Shown here: one piece after another, positions 7,871-16,375 of the stretch
How positions within the stretch are numbered: position 1 is the stretch's first letter
Layout of the letters: each line of letters opens with the position of its first letter
Origin: Pseudomonadaceae bacterium
GTDB lineage: Bacteria; Pseudomonadota; Gammaproteobacteria; Pseudomonadales; Pseudomonadaceae
DNA length: 64,000 nt
Assembly: GCA_900766265.1 (NCBI GenBank)
Contig: CAAFUS010000003.1
Coordinates: 221,387 to 285,386, forward strand
Direction of reading: 5' to 3'
Notes under the pieces: generated by a model
Told to the model about the DNA's origin: nothing
What the model saw: the letters and a program-made list of their open reading frames with translations, nothing else
Database searches by the model: none
Position numbers and translations under genes: made by a program

Positions 7871-9391
7871 ATGCGTTACGCCCATCCCGGCAGCGAAGGT
7901 GCCCTCGTTTCCTTCAAGTCTCGCTACGGCAACTACATCGGCGGCGAATTCGTCGAACCGGTGAACGGCCAATATTTCACCAACCTGTCACCGGTCAACG
8001 GCCAGCCCATCGCCGAGTTTCCGCGCTCCGACGAGGCGGACATCGAAAAGGCGCTGGACGCCGCCCACGCCGCCGCCGATGCCTGGGGCAAGACCAGCGT
8101 GCAGGCGCGCTCGCTGATCCTGCTGAAGATCGCCGATCGCATCGAGCAGAACCTGGAGATGCTCGCCATCACCGAAACCTGGGACAACGGCAAGGCGGTG
8201 CGCGAAACCCTGAACGCCGACATTCCCCTGGCCGCCGATCACTTCCGCTACTTCGCCGGCTGCATCCGCGCGCAGGAAGGCACCAGCGCCGAAATCGACG
8301 AACACACCGCCGCCTACCACTTCCATGAACCCCTGGGTGTGGTCGGGCAGATCATCCCCTGGAACTTCCCGATCCTGATGGCCGCCTGGAAGCTCGCCCC
8401 GGCGCTCGCGGCCGGCAACGCCATCGTGCTCAAGCCCGCCGAACAGACGCCGCTGGGCATCAACGTGCTGCTGGAGGTGATCGGTGATCTGCTGCCACCC
8501 GGAGTGCTCAACGTAGTGCACGGCTACGGCCGCGAGGCCGGCGAGGCACTGGCCTCGAGCAAGCGCATCGCCAAGATCGCCTTCACCGGCTCCACTCCGG
8601 TGGGCTCGCACATCATGAAGCGCGCCGCCGAGAGCATCATCCCGAGTACCGTGGAGCTGGGCGGCAAGAGCCCGAACATCTACTTCGAAGACATCATGCA
8701 GGCCGAGCCGACCTTCATCGAGAAGGCCGCCGAAGGCCTGGTGCTGGGCTTTTTCAACCAGGGCGAGGTCTGCACCTGCCCGTCACGCGCCCTGGTGCAG
8801 GAATCAATCTACGCGCCCTTCATGGAAGCGGTGATGAAGAAGGTCGCGCAGATCAAGCGCGGCGACCCGCTGGACACCGACACCATGGTCGGGGCCCAGG
8901 CCAGCCAGCAGCAGTTCGACAAGATCATGTCTTACCTGGAAATTGCCCAACAGGAAGGCGCCGAAGTGCTGACCGGCGGCGCGGCCGAAAAGCTCGAGGG
9001 CTCGCTCGCGACCGGCTATTACATCCAGCCGACCCTGCTCAAGGGCACCAACAAGATGCGCGTGTTCCAGGAAGAGATCTTCGGCCCGGTGATCGGTGTC
9101 ACCACCTTCAGGGACGAAGCCGAAGCGCTGGCTATCGCCAACGACACCGAATACGGCCTGGGTGCGGGCGTCTGGACCCGCGATATCAACCGCGCCTACC
9201 GCATGGGCCGGGCGATCAAGGCCGGGCGCGTCTGGACCAACTGCTACCACCTCTACCCCGCCCACGCGGCGTTCGGCGGCTACAAGAAGTCAGGTGTCGG
9301 GCGTGAGACTCACAAGATGATCCTGGACCATTACCAGCAGACCAAGAACCTGCTGGTGAGCTACGACATAAACCCACTGGGCTTCTTCTGA
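7871..9391 (+). CDS. exaC: NAD-dependent acetaldehyde dehydrogenase (ExaC/AldB type)
   Basis: A 506-residue aldehyde dehydrogenase of the ExaC/AldB group: start MRYAHPGSEGALVSFKSRYGNYIGGEF, NAD-binding IIPWNFPILMAAWKLAPALAAGN, catalytic Glu in ELGGKSPN and catalytic Cys in FNQGEVCTCPSRALVQ. It oxidises acetaldehyde to acetate. Placed directly before the ethanolamine permease and EutBC, it disposes of the acetaldehyde from ethanolamine cleavage. ATG 7871 has AGGTGA upstream; upstream open frame is ignored because homology begins here. In PAO1, as I recall, the orthologous copy sits in the same ethanolamine cluster. Confidence 0.93.
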   Translation: MRYAHPGSEGALVSFKSRYGNYIGGEFVEPVNGQYFTNLSPVNGQPIAEFPRSDEADIEKALDAAHAAADAWGKTSVQARSLILLKIADRIEQNLEMLAITETWDNGKAVRETLNADIPLAADHFRYFAGCIRAQEGTSAEIDEHTAAYHFHEPLGVVGQIIPWNFPILMAAWKLAPALAAGNAIVLKPAEQTPLGINVLLEVIGDLLPPGVLNVVHGYGREAGEALASSKRIAKIAFTGSTPVGSHIMKRAAESIIPSTVELGGKSPNIYFEDIMQAEPTFIEKAAEGLVLGFFNQGEVCTCPSRALVQESIYAPFMEAVMKKVAQIKRGDPLDTDTMVGAQASQQQFDKIMSYLEIAQQEGAEVLTGGAAEKLEGSLATGYYIQPTLLKGTNKMRVFQEEIFGPVIGVTTFRDEAEALAIANDTEYGLGAGVWTRDINRAYRMGRAIKAGRVWTNCYHLYPAHAAFGGYKKSGVGRETHKMILDHYQQTKNLLVSYDINPLGFF

Positions 9392-9400
9392 GTCCGGACA

Positions 9401-9429
9401 GGGCGGGCGCCGTCAGCGGCTGCCCGCCC
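9401..9429 (+). terminator. Strong GC hairpin after exaC
   Basis: GGGCGGGCGCCG pairs with CGGC-T-GCCCGCCC (one bulged T, four-base loop), starting 10 nt after the exaC stop. There is no U-tract, so it may stabilise the exaC 3' end or attenuate rather than act as an intrinsic terminator. It separates exaC from the promoter-like region of the permease operon. Confidence 0.45.
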
Positions 9430-9556
9430 GATGTCGCTGTCGAGTTCGAGGCGGGTGCACCAAGTGCGCCGCGCCGGTGCCCATCAACGCCCCAAAACCG
9501 CGCAGCACCCGGGCCCCACGCCACGCTGGCTGGTAAGAATCAGCCCGCCCGGCACC

Positions 9557-9573
9557 GGGGCACAGCGCTTGCT
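9557..9573 (+). promoter_or_regulatory. Candidate sigma-54 (-24/-12) promoter for eat-eutBC
   Basis: GGGGCACAGCGCTTGCT matches the sigma-54 pattern GGCAC-N5-TTGC with correct spacing (GG at 9559-9560, GC at 9571-9572) and ends 43 nt before the permease ATG. Only the leading T of TGGCAC is replaced by G. Ethanolamine catabolism in P. aeruginosa is known to need RpoN and the enhancer-binding protein EatR, so the site makes sense in context. Confidence 0.55.
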
Positions 9574-9616
9574 AGCAGAACCGTCGTAAGCCCAACCTTC
9601 ACCAGAGGATTTGCGC

Positions 9617-11065
9617 ATGGCTATTGAACACGGCAGTTCGACATCCCCCAGCGGCGCCATCGATTTCGAAGCGGTAGGCAGCCAGTACTTCCAGCAGCGT
9701 GAACTGAAAAAAGGGGCCGCCGGCTGGGTACTGCTGGTCGGCCTCGGCGTCGCCTATGTGATATCCGGCGATTACGCCGGCTGGAACTTCGGCCTGGCCC
9801 AGGGCGGCTGGGGCGGGCTGTTCATCGCCACGCTGCTGATGGCGACCATGTACCTGTGCATGTGCTTCTCGCTGGCCGAACTCTCCTCGATGATCCCCAC
9901 CGCCGGAGGCGGCTACGGCTTCGCCCGCAGCGCGTTCGGCCCGCTCGGCGGATTCCTCACCGGGACGGCGATCCTCATCGAATACGCTATCGCCCCGGCC
10001 GCCATCGCCGTGTTCATCGGCGCCTACTGCGAGTCGCTGTTCGGCATCGGCGGCTGGGCGATCTACCTGGCCTTCTACATCGTCTTCATCGGCATCCACA
10101 TCTTCGGAGTGGGCGAGGCGCTCAAACTGATGTTCGTGATCACCGCCATCGCCGCGCTGGCACTGGCCGTGTTCATCGTGGCGATGGTGCCGCACTTCTC
10201 CGTCGACAAGCTGCTCGACATCGCGCCCACCACGGCGGCCGGCGCCAGCGCCTTCCTGCCGTTCGGCTACGTCGGCATCTGGGCGGCGATTCCCTATGCA
10301 ATCTGGTTCTTCCTCGCCGTCGAAGGGGTGCCGCTGGCCGCCGAGGAAACCAAGAACCCTCAGCGCGACATGCCGCGCGGGCTGATCGGCGCCATGCTGA
10401 TCCTGGTTGCGTTCGCCGGACTGATCCTGCTGGTCGGGCCGGGTGGCGCGGGCTCCAGTACCCTGGTCGCGTCCGGCAACCCGCTGGTCGAGGCGCTGAC
10501 CACCGCCTACGGTTCCTCGACCTGGATGAGCGGCTTCGTCAACCTGGTCGGCCTGGCCGGCCTGATCGCCAGCTTCTTCTCGATCATTTTCGCCTATTCG
10601 CGGCAGATCTTCGCGCTGTCGCGCGCCGGCTACCTGCCGCGCAGGCTCTCGCTGACCAACCGGAACAAGGCGCCGGTGATGGCACTCATCATTCCGGGCG
10701 TGATCGGCTTTCTGCTTTCGCTGACCGGCCAGGGCGACCTGCTGATCCTGGTGGCGGTCTTCGGCGCGACCATCTCCTACGTGCTGATGATGGCCTCGCA
10801 CATCGTCCTGCGCCTGCGCCGGCCCGACATGCACCGCCCATACAAGACGCCCGGCGGCATCCTGACCTCGGGCGTCGCGCTGGTATTGGCCTGCATCGCT
10901 GTCATTGCCGGTTTCTTGGTCGATCCACGGGTGATCGTCGGCGCGGCGCTCATCTATGGCATCTTCATCGCCTACTTCGCCTTCTACAGCCGCCACCATC
11001 TCGTCGCGGGCACGCCCGAGGAAGAGTTCGCGGCCATCGAGAAGGCCGAGGCATCGCTCAACTGA
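9617..11065 (+). CDS. eat: Ethanolamine permease (APC family)
   Basis: A 482-residue amino acid-polyamine-organocation transporter with about 12 membrane segments. Markers of the ethanolamine permease group are the N-terminal YFQQRELKKGAAGWVLLVGLGVAYVISGDYAGWNFG, then SLAELSSMIPTAGGGYGFA and the C-terminal RRPDMHRPYKTPGG. It imports ethanolamine across the inner membrane. ATG 9617 is preferred over an in-frame TTG at 9611 because AGAGGA sits at correct distance. eutB starts 11 nt after its stop, so the two are one operon. Confidence 0.94.
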   Translation: MAIEHGSSTSPSGAIDFEAVGSQYFQQRELKKGAAGWVLLVGLGVAYVISGDYAGWNFGLAQGGWGGLFIATLLMATMYLCMCFSLAELSSMIPTAGGGYGFARSAFGPLGGFLTGTAILIEYAIAPAAIAVFIGAYCESLFGIGGWAIYLAFYIVFIGIHIFGVGEALKLMFVITAIAALALAVFIVAMVPHFSVDKLLDIAPTTAAGASAFLPFGYVGIWAAIPYAIWFFLAVEGVPLAAEETKNPQRDMPRGLIGAMLILVAFAGLILLVGPGGAGSSTLVASGNPLVEALTTAYGSSTWMSGFVNLVGLAGLIASFFSIIFAYSRQIFALSRAGYLPRRLSLTNRNKAPVMALIIPGVIGFLLSLTGQGDLLILVAVFGATISYVLMMASHIVLRLRRPDMHRPYKTPGGILTSGVALVLACIAVIAGFLVDPRVIVGAALIYGIFIAYFAFYSRHHLVAGTPEEEFAAIEKAEASLN

Positions 11066-11076
11066 CGGAGACGGCC

Positions 11077-12471
11077 ATGGCGGGTTTTAGCCACAGCGTA
11101 GGCGGCACCACCTGGCGCTTCGATAGCCTGCGGGAGGTGATGGCCAAGGCCAGCCCGGCGCGTTCGGGCGACTACCTTGCAGATATCGCCGCGGGCAGCG
11201 ACGCCGAGCGGGTTGCTGCGCAGATGTGCCTGGCGCAGCTGCCGCTCAAGCGCTTTCTCAACGAAGCGCTGATCCCCTACGAACAGGACGAGGTCACCCG
11301 CCTGATCATCGACAGCCACGATGCCGGGGCCTTCGCCCCGGTCAGCCACCTGACCGTCGGCGATTTTCGCAACTGGCTGCTGGGCGACCAGGCCGACGAG
11401 GCCTCACTCAGGGCTCTGGCACCAGGGCTGACGCCGGAGATGGTCGCCGCGGTATCGAAGATCATGCGGGTGCAGGACCTGATCCTGGTGGCGCAGAAGG
11501 TTCGGGTGGTCAGCCGTTTTCGCAACACCATCGGCCTGCGCGGGCGCATGTCCACCCGCCTGCAGCCCAACCACCCCACCGACGACGGCGCGGGCATCGC
11601 GGCGAGCATCGTCGACGGGCTGCTCTACGGCAACGGCGACGCGGTGATCGGCATCAACCCGGCCACCGACAGCACCAGCGGGATCTGCGAACTGCTGAAG
11701 ATGCTCGACGCCATCATCCAGCGCTACGAGATCCCCACGCAGGGTTGCATCCTCACCCACGTCACCACCTCGATCGAGGCCATCGAACGCGGCGCGCCGC
11801 TGGATCTGGTGTTCCAGTCCATCGCCGGTACCGAGGCGGCCAACGCCAGCTTCGGTATAGACCTCGCCGTGCTTCAGGAAGGCTACGAGGCGGGTCTGTC
11901 GCAGCAGCGCGGCACCGTCGGCGACAACCTGATGTACTTCGAGACCGGCCAGGGCAGCGCGCTCTCGGCCAACGCGCATCATGGTGTCGACCAGCAAACT
12001 TGCGAAGCCCGCGCCTACGCCGTGGCGCGTCGCTTCAAACCGCTGTTGGTGAACACCGTAGTCGGCTTCATCGGCCCGGAATACCTGTACAACGGCAAGC
12101 AGATCATCCGCGCCGGGCTGGAAGACCACTTCTGCGCCAAGCTGCTCGGTGTGCCCATGGGGTGCGACATCTGCTACACCAACCACGCCGAAGCCGACCA
12201 GGACGACATGGACATGCTGCTGGCCCTGCTCGGCACTGCCGGCATCAATTTCATCATGGGCATCCCCGGCTCGGATGACGTGATGCTCAACTACCAGACC
12301 ACCTCGTTTCACGACGCGCTCTACCTGCGCCAGAGCCTGGGGCTCAGACCCGCGCCGGAGTTCGAGGAATGGTTGGGGAAAATGGAGATTTTGCGTCAGG
12401 ACGGCGGACGCCTCCGGCTGGGGGATCAGTTGCCCACCGCGTTTCGCCAGGCGCTCGAGCGCCTGGCGTGA
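11077..12471 (+). CDS. eutB: Ethanolamine ammonia-lyase large subunit
   Basis: 464 residues, the TIM-barrel large subunit of adenosylcobalamin-dependent ethanolamine ammonia-lyase, which converts ethanolamine to acetaldehyde and ammonia. Characteristic stretches are LNEALIPYEQDEVTRLIID, the substrate/cofactor region GINPATDST, THVTTSIEA, AGTEAANASFG, and MYFETGQGSALSANAHHGVDQQT. Start ATG 11077 has ACGGAGACGGCC upstream. The reading frame is open far upstream through the permease gene, but that is a shadow frame. No eutA reactivase or microcompartment gene is nearby, as is usual for the short pseudomonad pathway. Confidence 0.96.
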   Translation: MAGFSHSVGGTTWRFDSLREVMAKASPARSGDYLADIAAGSDAERVAAQMCLAQLPLKRFLNEALIPYEQDEVTRLIIDSHDAGAFAPVSHLTVGDFRNWLLGDQADEASLRALAPGLTPEMVAAVSKIMRVQDLILVAQKVRVVSRFRNTIGLRGRMSTRLQPNHPTDDGAGIAASIVDGLLYGNGDAVIGINPATDSTSGICELLKMLDAIIQRYEIPTQGCILTHVTTSIEAIERGAPLDLVFQSIAGTEAANASFGIDLAVLQEGYEAGLSQQRGTVGDNLMYFETGQGSALSANAHHGVDQQTCEARAYAVARRFKPLLVNTVVGFIGPEYLYNGKQIIRAGLEDHFCAKLLGVPMGCDICYTNHAEADQDDMDMLLALLGTAGINFIMGIPGSDDVMLNYQTTSFHDALYLRQSLGLRPAPEFEEWLGKMEILRQDGGRLRLGDQLPTAFRQALERLA

Positions 12472-12554
12472 GTCCCCCGAGCCATCCGGCCGGCTCCGCC
12501 CCAAGGCTTGCGCATAGCGAGCGCGCCACCTGCCAAGTGACCCCCGAGGCCAGC

Positions 12555-13361
12555 ATGCCCGACAAACCCACCACCGTCGCCAATCCCTGGAACCACCTGC
12601 GCCAGCTGACCCCGGCCCGCATTGCCCTGGGACGCGCCGGGACCAGCCTGCCCACCGACGCTCAGCTGGATTTCCAGTTCGCCCACGCTCAGGCGCGCGA
12701 CGCCGTGCATCTGCCGCTGGACACCGGCGCGCTCGTCGAGCGCCTCGCGCAGGCCGGCTTCGAGAGCCTGCAGTTGCACAGTGCCGCCGCGGACCGCAAT
12801 ACCTACCTGCAACGCCCCGACCTCGGCCGCCGACTGGACGAGGCCTCGGTCGCCACGCTGGACGAGCATGCCGCCAAGAACCCCGACGGTTATGACCTGG
12901 CCGTGGTAATCGCCGACGGCCTGTCCGCCCTTGCCGTCGAACGTCACGCCCTGGCGCTGCTCACCCGTTTCGCCGAGCAGGCCGTGGCAGAGGGCTGGCG
13001 CCTGGCACCGATCTGCCTGGTCGAGCAGGGCCGCGTGGCGCTGGGCGACGAGGTCGGCGAACGGCTCGGGGCGAAGATGACGGTCATGCTCCTGGGCGAA
13101 CGTCCCGGCCTCAGCTCGCCGGACAGCCTGGGCCTGTACTTCACCTATGCGCCGAAGGTGGGGCGCACCGATGCCGACCGCAACTGCATCTCCAATATCC
13201 GACTCGAAGGGCTGAGCTACAACCTGGCCGCCCATCGCCTGCTCTACCTGATGCGCGAAGCCTGCCGGCGGCAGTTGTCGGGCGTGAAGCTCAAGGATGA
13301 AGCACAGATGCTCAGCGTCGACGACGACGCGCCGACACAGGGCAATTTCCTGCTAGGGTAG
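12555..13361 (+). CDS. eutC: Ethanolamine ammonia-lyase small subunit
   Basis: 268 residues. Hallmarks are NPWNHLRQLTPARIALGRAGTSLPT, LDFQFAHAQARDAVH, VVIADGLSALAVERHA, LLGERPGLSSPDSLGLYFTYAPK and DADRNCISNIR, which together form the cobalamin-binding subunit of the lyase. ATG 12555 follows CGAGG. It starts 83 nt after eutB and ends the operon exaC/eat-eutBC; EutB and EutC assemble as a heterododecamer in the cytoplasm. Confidence 0.96.
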   Translation: MPDKPTTVANPWNHLRQLTPARIALGRAGTSLPTDAQLDFQFAHAQARDAVHLPLDTGALVERLAQAGFESLQLHSAAADRNTYLQRPDLGRRLDEASVATLDEHAAKNPDGYDLAVVIADGLSALAVERHALALLTRFAEQAVAEGWRLAPICLVEQGRVALGDEVGERLGAKMTVMLLGERPGLSSPDSLGLYFTYAPKVGRTDADRNCISNIRLEGLSYNLAAHRLLYLMREACRRQLSGVKLKDEAQMLSVDDDAPTQGNFLLG

Positions 13362-13449
13362 ATCGGCCCCCATCGACGTCTAGGGCTTCGGCTTGCCGCT
13401 ATCCGGCGGCCCGCTTAAGGTGGTCGCCTTCCCGGCTGGAAACTCGTCC

Positions 13450-14274
13450 ATGTGGTCATTTCGTCAATGGCGCCGCAAGCGCACCCTCGCTCGCCTGGCG
13501 GTCGAACCGGCGCTCTGGCAGAGCGTGCTCGACAGCCTGCCGATTCTCGACGGCCTCACCCTCGACGAAACCGACCGCCTGCGTGAGCGCAGCCTGCTGT
13601 TCCTGCATGCCAAACGCCTGACCGCCCTGCCCGGCGTCGAGCTCGATATCGCCGACCGCCTGCGCCTGGCCGCGCAGGCGCAGCTGCCGCTGCTGCACCT
13701 GGCCGACCTCAACTGGTACCAGGGCTTCCATGAAATCGTGATCTACCCCGACGACTTCCGCAGCCCGCAGAAGCACCGCGACTCGGCGGGTGTCGTCCAT
13801 GAGTGGGACGCCGAGCACAGCGGCGAAGCCTGGCTTCAGGGGCCGGTGATCCTCGCCGCGCCGGGGGTGCAGGAGAGCGGCGGCTGGGAGGCCTACAACC
13901 TGATCATTCACGAGCTGGCCCACAAGCTCGACATGCTCAACGGCGACGCCAACGGGCTGCCGCCCCTGCATGCCGACATGCGCATCGCTGACTGGGCGCA
14001 GGCCATGCAAAGCGCCTATGACGCGCTCAACGCCACGCTCGATGCCGACCCCGACGCACAAACGCCGATCGACCCCTATGCCGCAGAGGACCCGGCAGAG
14101 TTCTTCGCCGTCACCAGCGAGTATTTCTTCAGCGCGCCCGACCTGCTGCTGGAGGCCTTCCCGTCCGTCTACGAGCAGCTGCGTCGCTTCTATCGACAGG
14201 ACCCGGGAGCGCGCCTTCGCCAGTTGCAGGCCGGTCATCCCGACTATGCCGTGCCGCCGACGGAACCGGCCTGA
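13450..14274 (+). CDS. mtfA: MtfA-like zinc-dependent peptidase (M90 family)
   Basis: A 274-residue protein with the gluzincin motif HELAHKLDMLNG (HExxH) about two thirds along and a downstream Glu region EDPAEFFAVTSEYFF that supplies the third zinc ligand. Together with N-terminal LPILDGLTLDETDRLRERSLLFLHAK it belongs to MtfA/DUF980. E. coli MtfA is a peptidase that also binds the Mlc repressor and so affects PTS sugar control; whether that holds here is unknown. ATG 13450 fits the family start although its RBS is poor; a TTG lies upstream at 13393. Confidence 0.87.
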   Translation: MWSFRQWRRKRTLARLAVEPALWQSVLDSLPILDGLTLDETDRLRERSLLFLHAKRLTALPGVELDIADRLRLAAQAQLPLLHLADLNWYQGFHEIVIYPDDFRSPQKHRDSAGVVHEWDAEHSGEAWLQGPVILAAPGVQESGGWEAYNLIIHELAHKLDMLNGDANGLPPLHADMRIADWAQAMQSAYDALNATLDADPDAQTPIDPYAAEDPAEFFAVTSEYFFSAPDLLLEAFPSVYEQLRRFYRQDPGARLRQLQAGHPDYAVPPTEPA

Positions 14275-14354
14275 CTTCCACGCGTCGAATGGCGACCCGC
14301 GACCACGACCATTGGCTAGTTCCCTCGGTCATGGCAACGACTCGGGAATCTGCC

Positions 14355-14360
14355 TATAAT
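14355..14360 (+). promoter_or_regulatory. ppa: Consensus -10 hexamer, probable ppa promoter
   Basis: A perfect TATAAT about 59 nt upstream of the ppa ATG, the only such match in the 144-bp gap after the peptidase gene. The -35 position 17 bp upstream reads TGGCAA, a weak match. Consistent with constitutive sigma-70 expression of an essential gene. Confidence 0.5.
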
Positions 14361-14418
14361 CGCGGCCACTTTTTCCGCCCCACCAGGCCAGCGCTGGCCG
14401 ACCACGGAGCCTTCATCC

Positions 14419-14946
14419 ATGAGCTACAGCAAGATCCCGGCCGGCAAGGACCTGCCTAACGACATCTACGTCGCCATCGAGATCCCGGCCAACCACGCGC
14501 CGATCAAGTACGAGATCGACAAGGACAGCGACTGCCTGTTCGTCGACCGCTTCATGGCCACTCCGATGTTCTACCCGGCCAACTACGGCTACATCCCCAA
14601 CACCCTGGCCGACGACGGCGACCCGCTCGACGTGCTGGTGGTTACCCCCTACCCCGTCGCGCCCGGCTCGGTGATCCGCGCCCGTCCCGTCGGCGTGCTG
14701 CACATGACCGACGAAGCCGGCGGCGACGCCAAGCTGATCGCCGTACCCCACGACAAGCTCAGCCAGCTGTACGTGGATATCAAGGAATACACCGACCTGC
14801 CGGCTCTGCTGCTCGAGCAGATCAAGCACTTCTTCGAGAACTACAAGGATTTGGAGAAGGGCAAGTGGGTCAAGGTAGAAGGCTGGGGCAACGCCGACGC
14901 CGCCCGCGCCGAAATCACCAAGGCGGTTGCGGCTTACCAGAAGTAA
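14419..14946 (+). CDS. ppa: Inorganic pyrophosphatase
   Basis: 175 residues, the family I soluble pyrophosphatase that hydrolyses PPi to phosphate. Active-site elements are visible: KYEIDKDSDCLFVDRF, YGYIPNTLADDGDPLDVLV (metal-binding aspartates), and DEAGGDAKLIAVP. Monocistronic: it has its own TATAAT upstream and a strong intrinsic terminator 16 nt after the stop. Confidence 0.98.
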   Translation: MSYSKIPAGKDLPNDIYVAIEIPANHAPIKYEIDKDSDCLFVDRFMATPMFYPANYGYIPNTLADDGDPLDVLVVTPYPVAPGSVIRARPVGVLHMTDEAGGDAKLIAVPHDKLSQLYVDIKEYTDLPALLLEQIKHFFENYKDLEKGKWVKVEGWGNADAARAEITKAVAAYQK

Positions 14947-14962
14947 GCCTGCGCCACCCCCT

Positions 14963-14990
14963 AAAAGCCGGCCACAAGCCGGCTTTTTTA
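14963..14990 (+). terminator. Intrinsic terminator of ppa
   Basis: AAAAGCCGGC / GCCGGCTTTT, a perfect 10-bp stem with the 5-base loop CACAA, running into six T residues. It lies 17 nt after the ppa stop. Confidence 0.93.
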
Positions 14991-15118
14991 TTGGCCAGGT
15001 TTCGGCCAGCGCGCTCCAACTCCCCGCTCGTCGCAGCCTGCAACAGGCCGGCGTTGGCGGGAGCGGACAAGCTCTGCTAGTGTCGCGCCGGTTCAGCCGC
15101 CCCACATAGGTTTTGCCC

Positions 15119-15361
15119 ATGGCCCGCAAGAAAGCCGCGCTCGATTTCGAACAGTCCATCGCCGATCTGCAGCAGCTGGTCGAGCGCCTCGAGAGCGGTG
15201 AGCTCTCGCTCGAAGACTCACTGACCTGCTTCGAGCAGGGCATCCGCCTGACCCGCGACTGCCAGGCCGCGCTGACCCAGGCCGAGCAGAAGGTGCAGAT
15301 CCTGCTCGAGCGCGACGGCGAACTGCAGGAAGCGCCTTTCGAGACGGATACCGACGCATGA
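15119..15361 (+). CDS. xseB: Exodeoxyribonuclease VII small subunit
   Basis: 80 residues; the helical small subunit pattern FEQSIADLQQLVERLESGELSLEDSL followed by FEQGIRLTRDCQAALTQAEQKV is diagnostic. It associates with XseA (not in this window) to degrade single-stranded DNA from both ends. Stop overlaps the ispA start by ATGA, the standard xseB-ispA-dxs arrangement. ATG 15119 is chosen over TTG 15113. Confidence 0.96.
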   Translation: MARKKAALDFEQSIADLQQLVERLESGELSLEDSLTCFEQGIRLTRDCQAALTQAEQKVQILLERDGELQEAPFETDTDA

Positions 15362-16245
15362 TTCTCCAGTACCAGAAGGCCTGCCAGGCACGCGTCGACG
15401 GCTGCCTCGACATGCTGTTCCAGCCGCCACGCACCGAACTCGCGCGGCTCTATCAGGCGATGCGCTACAGCGTGATGAACGGCGGCAAGCGGGTGCGCCC
15501 GCTGCTGGTCTACGCTGCCAGCGAAGCCCTCGGCGGCGAACCGGCGCATGCCGATGGCGCAGCTTGCGCCGTCGAGCTGATTCACGCGTATTCGCTGGTG
15601 CACGACGACCTGCCGGCGATGGACGACGACGACCTGCGCCGCGGCCAGCCGACCACCCACAAGGCCTTTGACGAAGCCTGCGCGATCCTTGCCGGCGACG
15701 GGCTGCAGAGCCTGGCCTTCGAGGCGCTGGCCGCCCGGGACTTCAACCCCGCGGACGCCGCCCTGCGCCTGGAGATGCTGGTGACCCTGGCGCGCGCCGC
15801 CGGGCCTGCCGGCATGGTCGGCGGCCAGGCTATCGACCTCGGCTCGGTGGGTCACAAGCTCGACCGCCATGCGCTGGAGACCATGCACCGGCACAAGACC
15901 GGCGCGCTGATCGAGGCCAGCGTTCATCTCGGCGCGCTGTCCAGCGGCAACGCCACCCCCGAACGCCTAACGGCACTTGGACTCTATGCCCGTGCAATCG
16001 GGCTGGCCTTCCAGGTGCAGGACGACATCCTGGATGTCGAAAGCGACACCCAGACCCTCGGTAAGCACCAGGGCGCGGACATCGCCCGCGACAAGCCAAC
16101 CTACCCGGCGCTGCTAGGGCTTGCGGCCGCCAAGGCCTATGCGACCGAGCTGTGCGACCAGGCGCTGGAAGCCATCGAACCCCTGGGGGCTCCCGCCCAG
16201 CCGCTGCGCGAGCTGGCCCGTTTTATCGTCGAGCGACGCAGCTGA
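15358..16245 (+). CDS. ispA: Farnesyl diphosphate synthase
   Basis: 295 residues, a trans-isoprenyl diphosphate synthase. The first aspartate-rich motif DDLPAMDDDD begins near residue 83 and the second, DDILD, near residue 222; NGGKRVRPLL provides the substrate-binding Lys/Arg. It makes farnesyl diphosphate from IPP and DMAPP/GPP for quinone, undecaprenyl and heme O side chains. Translationally coupled to xseB and upstream of dxs, which begins the same isoprenoid pathway. Confidence 0.96.
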   Translation: MILQYQKACQARVDGCLDMLFQPPRTELARLYQAMRYSVMNGGKRVRPLLVYAASEALGGEPAHADGAACAVELIHAYSLVHDDLPAMDDDDLRRGQPTTHKAFDEACAILAGDGLQSLAFEALAARDFNPADAALRLEMLVTLARAAGPAGMVGGQAIDLGSVGHKLDRHALETMHRHKTGALIEASVHLGALSSGNATPERLTALGLYARAIGLAFQVQDDILDVESDTQTLGKHQGADIARDKPTYPALLGLAAAKAYATELCDQALEAIEPLGAPAQPLRELARFIVERRS

Positions 16246-16375
16246 ACCGGCGCCGCGGGTACCGGCTTTTTGCCAGAGCCCACGCCCCACGCGGCACCTT
16301 GAGGTCGCACGGCGTTCTTATCGGGGAATCCATCGGTTAAACTGCCGCTCTTTTCCAAATAAAACGATTCGCCTG

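Noticed and set aside
9599..10999. 466-residue minus-strand open frame opposite the permease
   Set aside because: Asp/Gln/Arg-rich shadow frame typical of the complement of a membrane protein gene.
9856..12471. Apparent 871-residue fusion of a long N-terminal extension to EutB
   Set aside because: The extension is the eat permease read in another frame, arginine-rich with no homology; EutB starts at 11077 with its own RBS.
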